A stretch of DNA of 58,693 nucleotides, from assembly GCA_018882935.1 (NCBI GenBank), contig VERA01000008.1, forward strand, positions 1-58,693. Reading direction: 5' to 3'. The DNA comes from Burkholderiaceae bacterium (lineage in GTDB: Bacteria > Pseudomonadota > Gammaproteobacteria > Burkholderiales > Burkholderiaceae_D). This document shows, piece by piece, positions 1 to 7,164 of this stretch. How positions within the stretch are numbered: position 1 is the stretch's first letter; each line of letters opens with the position of its first letter. The notes under the pieces were generated by a model, which worked only from the letters and a program-made list of their open reading frames with translations, had not been told where the DNA came from and did not search any database. The position numbers and the translations under genes were made by a program.

Positions 1-2
1 CC

Positions 3-467
3 GCCACAAATAATGGTGTGGATCAAATCCAAAAATTTAAAGCGGGTGCCGGTGGCGATATCTTGGATTTTTCCGCCTTCCTTACTAAAACCGGCACCGG
101 AAATGTCAAGACGCTTGTAGGAAGCGCGCCCACGGCCACTGGCGCAAAATGGGCCAGCAGTGATGTGGTGGTGGTTGAGGGCTCAGGCTTGACAACGCCC
201 GAGGCAGTGGCAAACCTGTTCGATGATGATGGAGCCGGCACCGGCACCGGCGTTTTGGCGACACCTACTACGGTTTCCAAAGCGGTGGTGATTACCGCAG
301 ATGTTACCGGTGATGCATACGTTTGGTACCTAGTTAAGGGCGGAAATATCAGCGCAACTGTCAACGAAAACTCAGTGATTGCCGCAGCTGATATCACGCT
401 GGTTGGTATCTTGGAGGGCGTGAACAGTCTGGTTCTGGTGCCGATGGTCGCTGGGAATTTGGGATAG
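3..467 (+). CDS. C-terminal end of a secreted RTX-type (calcium-binding repeat) protein, 5' truncated by the window
   Basis: The frame is open to the left edge, so this is the 3' end of a longer gene. A GTG at 18 is an internal valine, not a start. The first visible residues (NNGVDQIQKF, then GGDILDFSAF) have the form typical of the C-terminal segment of RTX and haemolysin-type proteins exported by type I secretion. The rest is rich in Gly, Ala, Thr and Val, is acidic, almost lacks Cys, and ends in short hydrophobic residues, as expected for an uncleaved C-terminal secretion signal and beta-roll cap. The nonapeptide calcium-binding repeats would lie outside the window and are not seen. It is probably an extracellular or S-layer-like protein; its activity cannot be inferred. 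Confidence 0.6.
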   Translation, partial: ATNNGVDQIQKFKAGAGGDILDFSAFLTKTGTGNVKTLVGSAPTATGAKWASSDVVVVEGSGLTTPEAVANLFDDDGAGTGTGVLATPTTVSKAVVITADVTGDAYVWYLVKGGNISATVNENSVIAAADITLVGILEGVNSLVLVPMVAGNLG

Positions 468-471
468 CAAC

Positions 472-491
472 AAGCCGCTGCGGCTTTCTCG
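472..491 (+). terminator. Possible terminator after the RTX-type gene
   Basis: Perfect inverted repeat AAGCCGC-T-GCGGCTT five bases after the stop codon, followed by TCTC. The stem is GC-rich, but the T tract is short, so it is a weak or bidirectional terminator at best. Confidence 0.4.
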
Positions 492-616
492 ACTGGAAAA
501 CCAAGCATCTATAGCAAGGCATTAACTCCCCGTTGGTTTCCAAATGTAATTTCCGCTGACCCGCCCTCGGCGCGGGCGTAGCTTCAAAGCTCAGCGTACA
601 TTACCCGGGAGTTGTC

Positions 617-1345
617 ATGGTCACCACCGCTTCGAAAGCGCCCGCCTACGCGGCTGCGCTGCTCACCTTAGCCCCATTGCTCGCTCATGCGCAGTCGCAG
701 GAAATGGCCAGAGTCATTTCCAGCACGCCGGTGGTCACACAGGTCGCGTCACCTCAACAAGTCTGCACACAAAGCCAAGTCTTGACGACTACTCCCAAGT
801 CCGGGGTGGGGTCATTGCTGGGCGCCGTCGCCGGCGGCGTGATAGGCAGCCAGATCGGCGGTGGCTCCGGGCGCGCGCTGGCGACCGTTGCCGGCGTTAT
901 CGGTGGCGCAGTTGCAGGTGATGCAATGGAGGCGACGCCGCCCACCGTGGCGCAACCGGTAACCAGTTGCACCCAGCAGCTGAGCTACGAGAATCGGGTC
1001 ACCGCCTACAACGTCGTCTATGAATACGCCGGCAAGCAATACGCTATTCAGCTACCCAACGACCCGGGGCCTATGCTGCCGATTCGAATCAGCCCATCGG
1101 TGGCAGTAACCTCAGAGGTAGTGGTTAAACCGACCATTGCTGCCCCTGCGGTCGTCAACCCGCCGGTGGTCGTGATGTCGCATTACCCCGGCGCCTTCCC
1201 GCAGGTGTACTCCGCGCCCCCTGTGTACTCCGCACCGCCGGTGTATCTGCCGCCACCGGCTTACTACGGGCCACCGGCGGTGTCGCTACGCTGGGGCTTT
1301 GGTGGTGGCTGGGGCGGACATCGTCACCATCACTACCGCTACTGA
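617..1345 (+). CDS. Glycine-zipper 2TM envelope protein with His/Pro/Tyr-rich tail
   Basis: 242 residues. A Sec signal peptide spans residues 1-25 (cleavage after AHA). A glycine-zipper segment at about 62-103 has small residues every four positions (GAVAGGVIGSQIGGG and VAGVIGGAVAGD). This is the hallmark of the 17-kDa surface antigen/Rick_17kDa and glycine zipper 2TM family of outer-membrane or periplasmic proteins. The C-terminal third has Pro/Tyr repeats (YSAPP twice, then YLPPP) and ends with a His-rich tail (HRHHHYRY) that could bind metal. A GGGAG ribosome site precedes the ATG at a normal distance. It stands alone, facing a convergent cytochrome gene. Its role is probably envelope integrity; the exact function is unknown. 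Confidence 0.75.
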   Translation: MVTTASKAPAYAAALLTLAPLLAHAQSQEMARVISSTPVVTQVASPQQVCTQSQVLTTTPKSGVGSLLGAVAGGVIGSQIGGGSGRALATVAGVIGGAVAGDAMEATPPTVAQPVTSCTQQLSYENRVTAYNVVYEYAGKQYAIQLPNDPGPMLPIRISPSVAVTSEVVVKPTIAAPAVVNPPVVVMSHYPGAFPQVYSAPPVYSAPPVYLPPPAYYGPPAVSLRWGFGGGWGGHRHHHYRY

Positions 1346-1364
1346 GCCACTTCGCTACTTCGGC

Positions 1365-1712
1365 TCAAGGCGCACCACTCAAAATCCAATCGGCAAGTAG
1401 CCTCGCCTCGCGCGGCTCTAACACGCCGATAGGCGGATGCGCCTCAGCGTCGCCCCAGCGGCCGATGCTGCCCTCGCGTATCCGCCGCGCCATATCAGCG
1501 TTGACTTTTTTGCCTTGATAGCGCGACGCAATATCGCGCATCGCCGGCCCGGAAGATCGTTCGCTGATGTCATGACAACCGGCACAGCCGTTATTCGCAA
1601 ACAGCGCACGCGCCGCGCTGACATCACCAGATTTCATACCCGCCGCGGCCATACCAGTTATCGCACCAAAGACGAGCACCAGGCAAAGCCTGCAAATAAA
1701 CAAATAGCGCAT
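1365..1712 (-). CDS. Small periplasmic cytochrome c (class I, c551/c8-like) with His at the usual Met-ligand position
   Basis: 115 residues. A signal peptide covers about residues 1-25. The haem-attachment motif is CAGCH (C43, C46, H47). The downstream pattern GPAMRDIASRY, RIREGSIGRWG and LADWIL matches the fold of bacterial cytochrome c551/c8. In that family the sixth haem ligand is the Met of a MPP motif in the same loop; here the loop reads AHPP (H92), so the Met is replaced by His. The protein is probably a periplasmic electron carrier, with either bis-His ligation or an altered redox role. GGAGG eight bases before the ATG supports the start. It is convergent with the glycine-zipper gene and stands alone on its strand. 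Confidence 0.8.
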   Translation of the reverse strand: MRYLFICRLCLVLVFGAITGMAAAGMKSGDVSAARALFANNGCAGCHDISERSSGPAMRDIASRYQGKKVNADMARRIREGSIGRWGDAEAHPPIGVLEPREARLLADWILSGAP

Positions 1713-1862
1713 TGAATAGCCTCCATTGAAAAATCCCGTTGACTATTCTCACCACCACCGATATAAAAATCTCGGTGCCAGATCAAATTTTTTACTACTA
1801 ATCACCAAATTCATAAATTACGGTCTTCAGGTGTAGTCTCTTTCACTCGACAGGTTCATCCA

Positions 1863-2054
1863 ATGAAGCTTAGTTCGCTACTTTGCTGCTTGCCTCTCAC
1901 ACTGAACCTATTCGCTTGCTCGGCCGATCCGATGGAAGCCTGCATGAAAGAAGGATTAGAAAAAAAACTACCCGCCGATAGCGGCGATCGTGGCGCTTAT
2001 ATCAAGGCACGCGAACAGGTGCGGATAGCGTGTGAGCAAAGATTACGCGGCTAG
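1863..2054 (+). CDS. Small predicted lipoprotein
   Basis: 63 residues. The N-terminus is a typical lipoprotein signal peptide: MK, a hydrophobic stretch, then LFAC with the lipidated Cys at 19. The mature part is about 45 residues with two further Cys (in EACMKEG and RIACEQR), possibly forming a disulfide, and is highly charged. I do not recognise a family. The next gene starts 10 bp downstream, so the two are probably co-transcribed. The ribosome site is weak (AGG). The lipobox and the codon pattern make it likely to be real, but it is short. Confidence 0.55.
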   Translation: MKLSSLLCCLPLTLNLFACSADPMEACMKEGLEKKLPADSGDRGAYIKAREQVRIACEQRLRG

Positions 2055-2063
2055 CGAGACTTC

Positions 2064-2603
2064 ATGGCCATCCTGATCATCGCCGGTACATTTTTTTTGG
2101 GCTTTCAGCTCAACGAGCTTCTATTCGCCCAGCTTGAACATCACCGCGGCGCACACTGGATTTTTCTTCCAGCCGGTTTGCGTTTGCTGTTTGTACTGGT
2201 ATTCGGTGTCAGAGGTATCGCGGGTATTTTCCTCGGATCTGCTCTGGTTCGCATGAACGCCGAGCAAGCGCTTACCTTCAATATATTGATTGAGTCAGGG
2301 ATTTCTGCTGTAGCGCTCTTGCTGATCTATCAGCTTGCGCTATGGCGTGGCATGGATCCTTCTCTGGGAAATCTTCGCTGGCAATCATTGCTGATACTCA
2401 GCGTGGGCTTCGGTGCGACCAGCGCGTTTATGCACTCACTGTGGTTCGCCTCCACAGGCGTTGCAACCAGCTTTATCGAAAGCTTCTTCGCCATGCTGGT
2501 AGGCGATGTTGTAGGTACCGTTTTACTAATTTATATCGCCAAAGCAGTTCTAGCAGTCCTGCGTCGGTTCAATGCTGGTCCTGGACGTCCAGACCAGGAT
2601 TAA
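2064..2603 (+). CDS. Integral membrane protein, possibly MASE1-like
   Basis: 179 residues with about five hydrophobic segments (near 1-17, 32-60, 68-92, 105-125 and 137-165). The phrase HWIFLPAGLRLLFVLVFG followed by GIAGIFLGS resembles the start of MASE1-type sensory membrane domains, which have an F-x-P-x-G-L-R-L pattern before a helix. No cytoplasmic signalling domain follows: the protein ends with a short Arg/Pro-rich tail. It could be a stand-alone sensor domain or simply an uncharacterised membrane protein. It lies 10 bp after the lipoprotein gene. Function is unknown. Confidence 0.6.
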   Translation: MAILIIAGTFFLGFQLNELLFAQLEHHRGAHWIFLPAGLRLLFVLVFGVRGIAGIFLGSALVRMNAEQALTFNILIESGISAVALLLIYQLALWRGMDPSLGNLRWQSLLILSVGFGATSAFMHSLWFASTGVATSFIESFFAMLVGDVVGTVLLIYIAKAVLAVLRRFNAGPGRPDQD

Positions 2604-2617
2604 TAGCGTCTTGCGTC

Positions 2618-3013
2618 TTACGTTTCCCGTCTATTGGCGAACTCCGCCATGATTTGTGCCAGCGCGGTGAGGCGTTGTCGCTCCTCACCCGATAGGCTCC
2701 TTAAATTTGCTATGTACTGAAGCTCCTCCGGACGCAGCGCATCCATGTCATCCGCCGCCGAAGACTCACCAAACCGAAGCCAATTCGGATTAACCGACAA
2801 CCAGTCTGCCAAGGTTTGTAGTTTGTCTTGTGCAGGTATGGATTCGCCGGTCAACCACTTGCGCACAGCATGGATGGTGACCGGTGGCCCCGGATGGCGC
2901 TGGTTAAACATGCGCCAGACGGCGGTCTGCTTTGGTCTAATACCCGCACCTTCAAGCGCCTGCACCAACCTCGCCGAGAACTTCTGCTGCTCATTGGGTA
3001 GGGTTGTCATCAT
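2618..3013 (-). CDS. XRE/Cro-type helix-turn-helix regulator
   Basis: 131 residues. An N-terminal helix-turn-helix of the lambda-repressor type spans about residues 10-65 (FSARLVQALEGAGI, ITIHAVRKWLTGES-like and LADWLSVNPNWLRFG segments). The pattern resembles short XRE regulators common in beta- and gammaproteobacteria. The C-terminal half has a helical EERQRLTALAQIMAEFAN stretch that is probably used for dimerisation. AGGA lies about ten bases upstream of the double ATG. It is divergent from the altronate dehydratase-like gene, so that gene is a candidate target, but nothing in the sequence proves it. Confidence 0.7.
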   Translation of the reverse strand: MMTTLPNEQQKFSARLVQALEGAGIRPKQTAVWRMFNQRHPGPPVTIHAVRKWLTGESIPAQDKLQTLADWLSVNPNWLRFGESSAADDMDALRPEELQYIANLRSLSGEERQRLTALAQIMAEFANRRET

Positions 3014-3145
3014 GTTATTTACGTCCTATATCTAGCGATTAACCGACCGTCAGTTGTAGGGCACAGCAAGCATCACCGCTTCAAGGAAAAAATTGATCCC
3101 ACGAGATATTGGTGCAACTACGGTTAGTTGACGAAATTTTAATAA

Positions 3146-3170
3146 TGACCCCCAACAAATATGCGGGTCA
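3146..3170. promoter_or_regulatory. Inverted repeat in the divergent region, candidate operator
   Basis: The arms TGACCC (3146-3151) and GGGTCA (3165-3170) are separated by 13 bp, in the 292-bp gap between the XRE regulator and the dehydratase gene. A TTGACG hexamer lies just upstream at 3128, but I could not place a good -10 at the right distance. The rest of the gap shows no gene. Weak evidence. Confidence 0.3.
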
Positions 3171-3305
3171 CAATATGTGCACATTAGAATAACAAAACAG
3201 GATGGCGGGCCGGAATGCGCGCCCCCAGAAAAACAAAACAGGTTGATCAAATTCGCTGCTATCAGCGCCACCCAATACCGCACCAAAGCCCCAAGGGATA
3301 AAAAC

Positions 3306-4844
3306 ATGTCAATAGCGACCGCTCCATTCATACGCCTGCATGCGCAAGATGACGTGGTAATCGCGCGGCAGCAGTTAATTGGTGGTACTGCCGTAGAGCA
3401 GGCGACCGTCAAAGGCCTGATACCGGCCGGGCACAAAGTGGCCGTGCGCGAGATTGCAAGCGGCCAGCCGATCAGGCGCTACAACCAGATCATCGGCTTT
3501 GCCAGCAAACCGATTCACGCCGGGGAGCATGTGCATGTTCATAACTGCACCGTGGGTGAGCACAAAGGCTCATTTGAGCGTGAATACGCATTTTGTGCAG
3601 ATGTACAAGCGGATCATTCTCGCAAGCACCGAGAATTTTTAGGCTACGTAAGAAAAAACGGTCAGGTCGCGACCCGAAATTACATTGGCATTCTCTCCAG
3701 CGTTAATTGCTCAGCAACCGTAGCGCGTGGCATCGCTGATTTTTTCTCATCACATCATCGCCCTGCCGCGTTAGCCGATTTCCCGAATGTGGATGGCGTT
3801 GTCGCGCTGACGCATGCCACAGGCTGCGGCATGGACCACAGCGGCTTAGGGATGCAGCTACTACGGCGGACCATGTCGGGCTACGCCACCCATGCAAATT
3901 TTGCTGCTGTGCTGGTGGTCGGGCTTGGCTGCGAGACTAACCAGATTGCTGCCTGGCTGGATCACAACAAGCTAGGCGAAGGCCCCACGCTTCGGCCTTT
4001 TAATATTCAAGATGTAGGCGGTACCAACAAGGCAATTGAGAAAGGCATCGCGCTGATTAAAGAGATGCTGCCTGAAGCAAATGCTATTGCGCGCCAAGCC
4101 TGCGATTTATCGCATTTATGCGTCGGCCTGCAGTGCGGTGGATCAGACGGTTACTCTGGCATCAGCGCAAACCCTGCGTTAGGGGTTGCAGTCGATCTAC
4201 TGGTTGAGCATGGCGGTACCGCTATTTTGTCAGAGACACCGGAAATTTATGGCGCTGAGCATCTACTTACCCGCCGCGCTGTTAATCAAGCAGTCGCCGA
4301 GAAGCTATTGCAGCGCATTCGGTGGTGGGAGCAGTACACCGCGGTGAATGAGGGTGAGATGAATAATAATCCCTCACCGGGAAATAAAGCGGGCGGTCTG
4401 ACCACCATTCTTGAAAAATCGCTGGGCGCAGTTGCCAAGGGCGGCACCAGTAGTTTACGTGCAGTGTATGAATATGCCGAGCCAGTGAGCGAGCATGGCC
4501 TGGTCTACATGGACACCCCCGGCTACGACCCGGTAAGCGCAACCGGCCAAGTAGCAGGTGGCGCCAACATCATCTGCTTTACTACCGGGCGCGGTAGCGC
4601 CTATGGTTGCGCACCTTCTCCTTCGCTCAAGCTGGCGACAAATAGCGCACTTTGGCAGCGACAAAGCGATGATATCGATATTAACTGCGGCGAAATTATT
4701 GATGGCAGCAGTAATTTGCAACAGATGGGCGAACGCATTTTTGAATTAATGATTGCCACCGCCTCCGGCCAGTCCACCAAAAGCGAGCAGCACGGCTACG
4801 GGCAAAATGAATTTGTCCCGTGGCAGGTTGGCGCGGTCATGTAA
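3306..4844 (+). CDS. UxaA/GarD-family altronate or galactarate dehydratase
   Basis: 512 residues from the chosen ATG. A longer in-frame start at 3177 exists, but AAGGGA is correctly spaced before 3306 and the extra N-terminus looks non-coding. Residues about 1-90 form a SAF-like domain (IRLHAQDDVVIARQQL, then HAGEHVHVHN). The rest is the UxaA-type catalytic region with conserved Cys-containing motifs: THATGCGMD, VGLGCETNQ, LQCGGSDGYSG and GSAYGCAPSP. The family removes water from aldonate or aldarate sugars (D-altronate or galactarate) and needs Fe or Mn. Some members act on other 2,3-dihydroxy acids, so the substrate is open. Its relation to the HAAT operon downstream is unclear: a 164-bp gap separates them. 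Confidence 0.8.
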   Translation: MSIATAPFIRLHAQDDVVIARQQLIGGTAVEQATVKGLIPAGHKVAVREIASGQPIRRYNQIIGFASKPIHAGEHVHVHNCTVGEHKGSFEREYAFCADVQADHSRKHREFLGYVRKNGQVATRNYIGILSSVNCSATVARGIADFFSSHHRPAALADFPNVDGVVALTHATGCGMDHSGLGMQLLRRTMSGYATHANFAAVLVVGLGCETNQIAAWLDHNKLGEGPTLRPFNIQDVGGTNKAIEKGIALIKEMLPEANAIARQACDLSHLCVGLQCGGSDGYSGISANPALGVAVDLLVEHGGTAILSETPEIYGAEHLLTRRAVNQAVAEKLLQRIRWWEQYTAVNEGEMNNNPSPGNKAGGLTTILEKSLGAVAKGGTSSLRAVYEYAEPVSEHGLVYMDTPGYDPVSATGQVAGGANIICFTTGRGSAYGCAPSPSLKLATNSALWQRQSDDIDINCGEIIDGSSNLQQMGERIFELMIATASGQSTKSEQHGYGQNEFVPWQVGAVM

Positions 4845-4931
4845 ATCTCGTATTGCAACGCACCATCGATGCGTCCTGATTAATCATTTATTTCCTGAGC
4901 TTGATGCCGCGCTGACGGTATAAGATGTCAC

Positions 4932-4950
4932 GGACAGCGTTAATATGTCC
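4932..4950. promoter_or_regulatory. Inverted repeat upstream of the large catabolic operon
   Basis: GGACA-N9-TGTCC at 4932-4950 lies about 60 bp before the first transporter gene. A TATAAG hexamer at 4919 could be a -10, but no convincing -35 sits 16-18 bp upstream. The whole 4845-5008 gap contains no gene and probably carries the promoter of the operon that follows. Confidence 0.3.
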
Positions 4951-5008
4951 ATGAAGGTAAGCGCACACATGCAGCTTGCCCAGCAGCGTGATTCAGGGAG
5001 CGATATCG

Positions 5009-6217
5009 ATGGTTGCCAAGTATGATCACATCATCCGGTTTAATTCAATACTCACCGCGTGTCTCCAACGCTACCGGATAGGGCGGCGACGGCTGCTGTC
5101 GTTTTTATCGGCACTGCTTGCACTGTCTGCTGCTGTGGCTTTCACGGCGCACGCGGGCGATACAATAAAAATTGGCCTGGTTAGTGAAATCACTGGCGTC
5201 AATGCAGAGGCAGGTAGCTACACCGTCAACGGCACCAAGCTCGCCATTGAAACCATTAATAAAAATGGTGGCGTGCTGGGTAAATCACTGGAGCTGGTGA
5301 TTGAAGATAATCAATCGACCAATCCTGGTACGGTGCTCGCTTTTTCAAAACTGGGTGGTGACAAAGATATTGTTGCCATCATCGGGCCAATTCGCAGCAC
5401 GCAGGTACAAGCAGCCTCGCCCGCCATTGCCAAGGCCGGCATTCCGGTCATGATCGGCGGTACCGATCCTGGTCTGACCAAGGTGAATAATCCCTGGGTG
5501 TTTCGATGCAGACCTAATGACAGTTTCTCATCGCGGGTGATCGCTGATTTCGGCGTGAACACACTGAAGCTGAAGAAATGGGCGATTGTTCACTCTACCG
5601 ACACATTCGGTAGCGGCGGGAAAAAAGCACTTGAAGATGAACTGAAAGCACTGGGTGTCACGCCCGTTTTGATTCAAGGCTACACCAACAATACCCAGGA
5701 TTTCACACCGGTGGTACTCGCCATCAAAAAATCTGGTGCAGAGGTCATCGGTAGCTACATGACGAATTCAACCGATACCGGAATTTTTGCCAAGCAGTTG
5801 CGTCAGCTTGGTGTATCAGCGGCATGGGTGGGGTCTGCCACTAACACCACCGACACAGCCATACGGCTCGCCGGTGAAGCGCTGCACGGCACCTATGGCG
5901 TGACCGATTTTAGTGTGGACGCCAACGAGGCCGCCAAGGCATTTGCCAGTGCCTACCGAACGCGTTACAAACTCGAACCTGATGTGTACTCCGGCTGGGC
6001 TTTTGATGCAACGAACGTGATCGCGCAAGCCATCATGGCGTCAAAAAGTACCCGCGCAGAAGATATTCGCAAGGGGATTCTGGGGCTGCGCGACTTCAAA
6101 GGCGTGGAAGGTAATTATCGCTTTAACGAGGCCGGCGACGGGCTCTCAGGTTACAACGTGCTGCGTAATGAAAAAGGCAAGCTGGTGTTTATCAAGCATG
6201 TCGAATTCACACGCTGA
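5009..6217 (+). CDS. HAAT-family ABC transporter substrate-binding protein (system 1)
   Basis: 402 residues. The ATG at 5009 is chosen over an in-frame ATG at 4976 because AGGGAG is correctly spaced before it. The N-terminus is long (about 50 residues) and carries RRR before the hydrophobic core, with cleavage after AHA near residue 49. The mature protein is a type-I periplasmic binding protein of the Leu/Ile/Val family: TIKIGLVSEITG, then AIETINKNGGVLGK and IIGPIRSTQVQAASP. Such proteins bind amino acids, amides, aromatic acids or other carboxylates. The downstream genes are acyl-CoA catabolic, so a carboxylic acid, possibly an isoprenoid acid, is the likeliest cargo. That is inference from context. 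Confidence 0.85.
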   Translation: MVAKYDHIIRFNSILTACLQRYRIGRRRLLSFLSALLALSAAVAFTAHAGDTIKIGLVSEITGVNAEAGSYTVNGTKLAIETINKNGGVLGKSLELVIEDNQSTNPGTVLAFSKLGGDKDIVAIIGPIRSTQVQAASPAIAKAGIPVMIGGTDPGLTKVNNPWVFRCRPNDSFSSRVIADFGVNTLKLKKWAIVHSTDTFGSGGKKALEDELKALGVTPVLIQGYTNNTQDFTPVVLAIKKSGAEVIGSYMTNSTDTGIFAKQLRQLGVSAAWVGSATNTTDTAIRLAGEALHGTYGVTDFSVDANEAAKAFASAYRTRYKLEPDVYSGWAFDATNVIAQAIMASKSTRAEDIRKGILGLRDFKGVEGNYRFNEAGDGLSGYNVLRNEKGKLVFIKHVEFTR

Positions 6218-6285
6218 TGCATAGTCAGTGGCGGATATAGCGGCAGTTCCTGCTGGCAGCGTGTCAAGCAGACTCCGGAGACCGT

Positions 6286-7164
6286 GTGGATCTGACCAAT
6301 AATCTTCAGGTACTGTTCCAGGGGCTCGCCCTGGGCAGCATCTATGCGCTGGTGGCGCTTGGCTTTGTGCTAATCGTGCGCGCTGCCAATGTAGTCAACT
6401 TCGCGCAAGGTGACTTTGCCATGGTGGGCGCCTACCTGATGGTCGCCTCGCTCGGTGCGCTGATGCCGTATTGGTTGGCCTTCATCATCGCTATTCTTGC
6501 GATGGGCCTGTTCGGCTGGATTTTTAATATTGCGGTTTATTATCCGTTACGGCATCGCTCATTTTTGCCCGTACTGATATCTACGCTGGGCGCCTCAATC
6601 TTTCTGCAAAATTTAGTGCTGGCGCTGGTGGGTGCGCAGCCTCGGCCAATGCCAAAGCTACTGAATTTTGATGGGATTTCAGTTGCCGGTGTATTTCTCG
6701 ATAGCCAGTACCTGGCCATCCTGGTCGTCACGATGGTGTGCGTAGTTTTTCAGTATGTCTTGTTTGAGCACACACTACTCGGAAAAAAACTTCAGGCCAC
6801 CTCGCAAGATAAAGACATGGCGCGCCTACTAGGTATCCCGGTCGCGCTCATGATCACGCTCACGTTTATTTATAGCGCTGCTTTAGGTGGCCTGGCCGGC
6901 ATACTGGTCGCGCCAATACTGTTTGTATCGATCGGTATGGGATCAATTATTGCGCTCAAGGCCTTTGCGGCGACGATCGTCGGCGGCTTTGGCGATATCA
7001 AAGGTGCGATCGTGGGCGGCCTGTTAATTGGTATTGTCGAGAGTTTTGCTGCATTTCATATTTCGGTACCGTACAAAGATGCCTATGCATTCCTCATGCT
7101 GTTCATTATTTTGATTGTGCGGCCGCAGGGATTATTTGGCGAAAAAATTTCGGAGAAGGCATGA
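6286..7164 (+). CDS. HAAT ABC permease LivH-type (system 1)
   Basis: 292 residues with about eight membrane segments. The LivH signature is clear: LALGSIYALVALGFVLI at the N-terminus, NFAQGDFAMVGAY, the cytoplasmic coupling region LLGIPVALMI, and the end IILIVRPQGLFGEK. It forms the inner-membrane channel with the LivM partner encoded next. The GTG start at 6286 follows GGAGACC. The stop overlaps the next start by four bases (ATGA), pointing to translational coupling. Confidence 0.9.
   Translation: MDLTNNLQVLFQGLALGSIYALVALGFVLIVRAANVVNFAQGDFAMVGAYLMVASLGALMPYWLAFIIAILAMGLFGWIFNIAVYYPLRHRSFLPVLISTLGASIFLQNLVLALVGAQPRPMPKLLNFDGISVAGVFLDSQYLAILVVTMVCVVFQYVLFEHTLLGKKLQATSQDKDMARLLGIPVALMITLTFIYSAALGGLAGILVAPILFVSIGMGSIIALKAFAATIVGGFGDIKGAIVGGLLIGIVESFAAFHISVPYKDAYAFLMLFIILIVRPQGLFGEKISEKA

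Noticed and set aside
4851-4872. Small hairpin ACGCA-N7-TGCGT after the dehydratase gene as a terminator.
   Set aside because: The stem is only 5 bp and no T tract follows.
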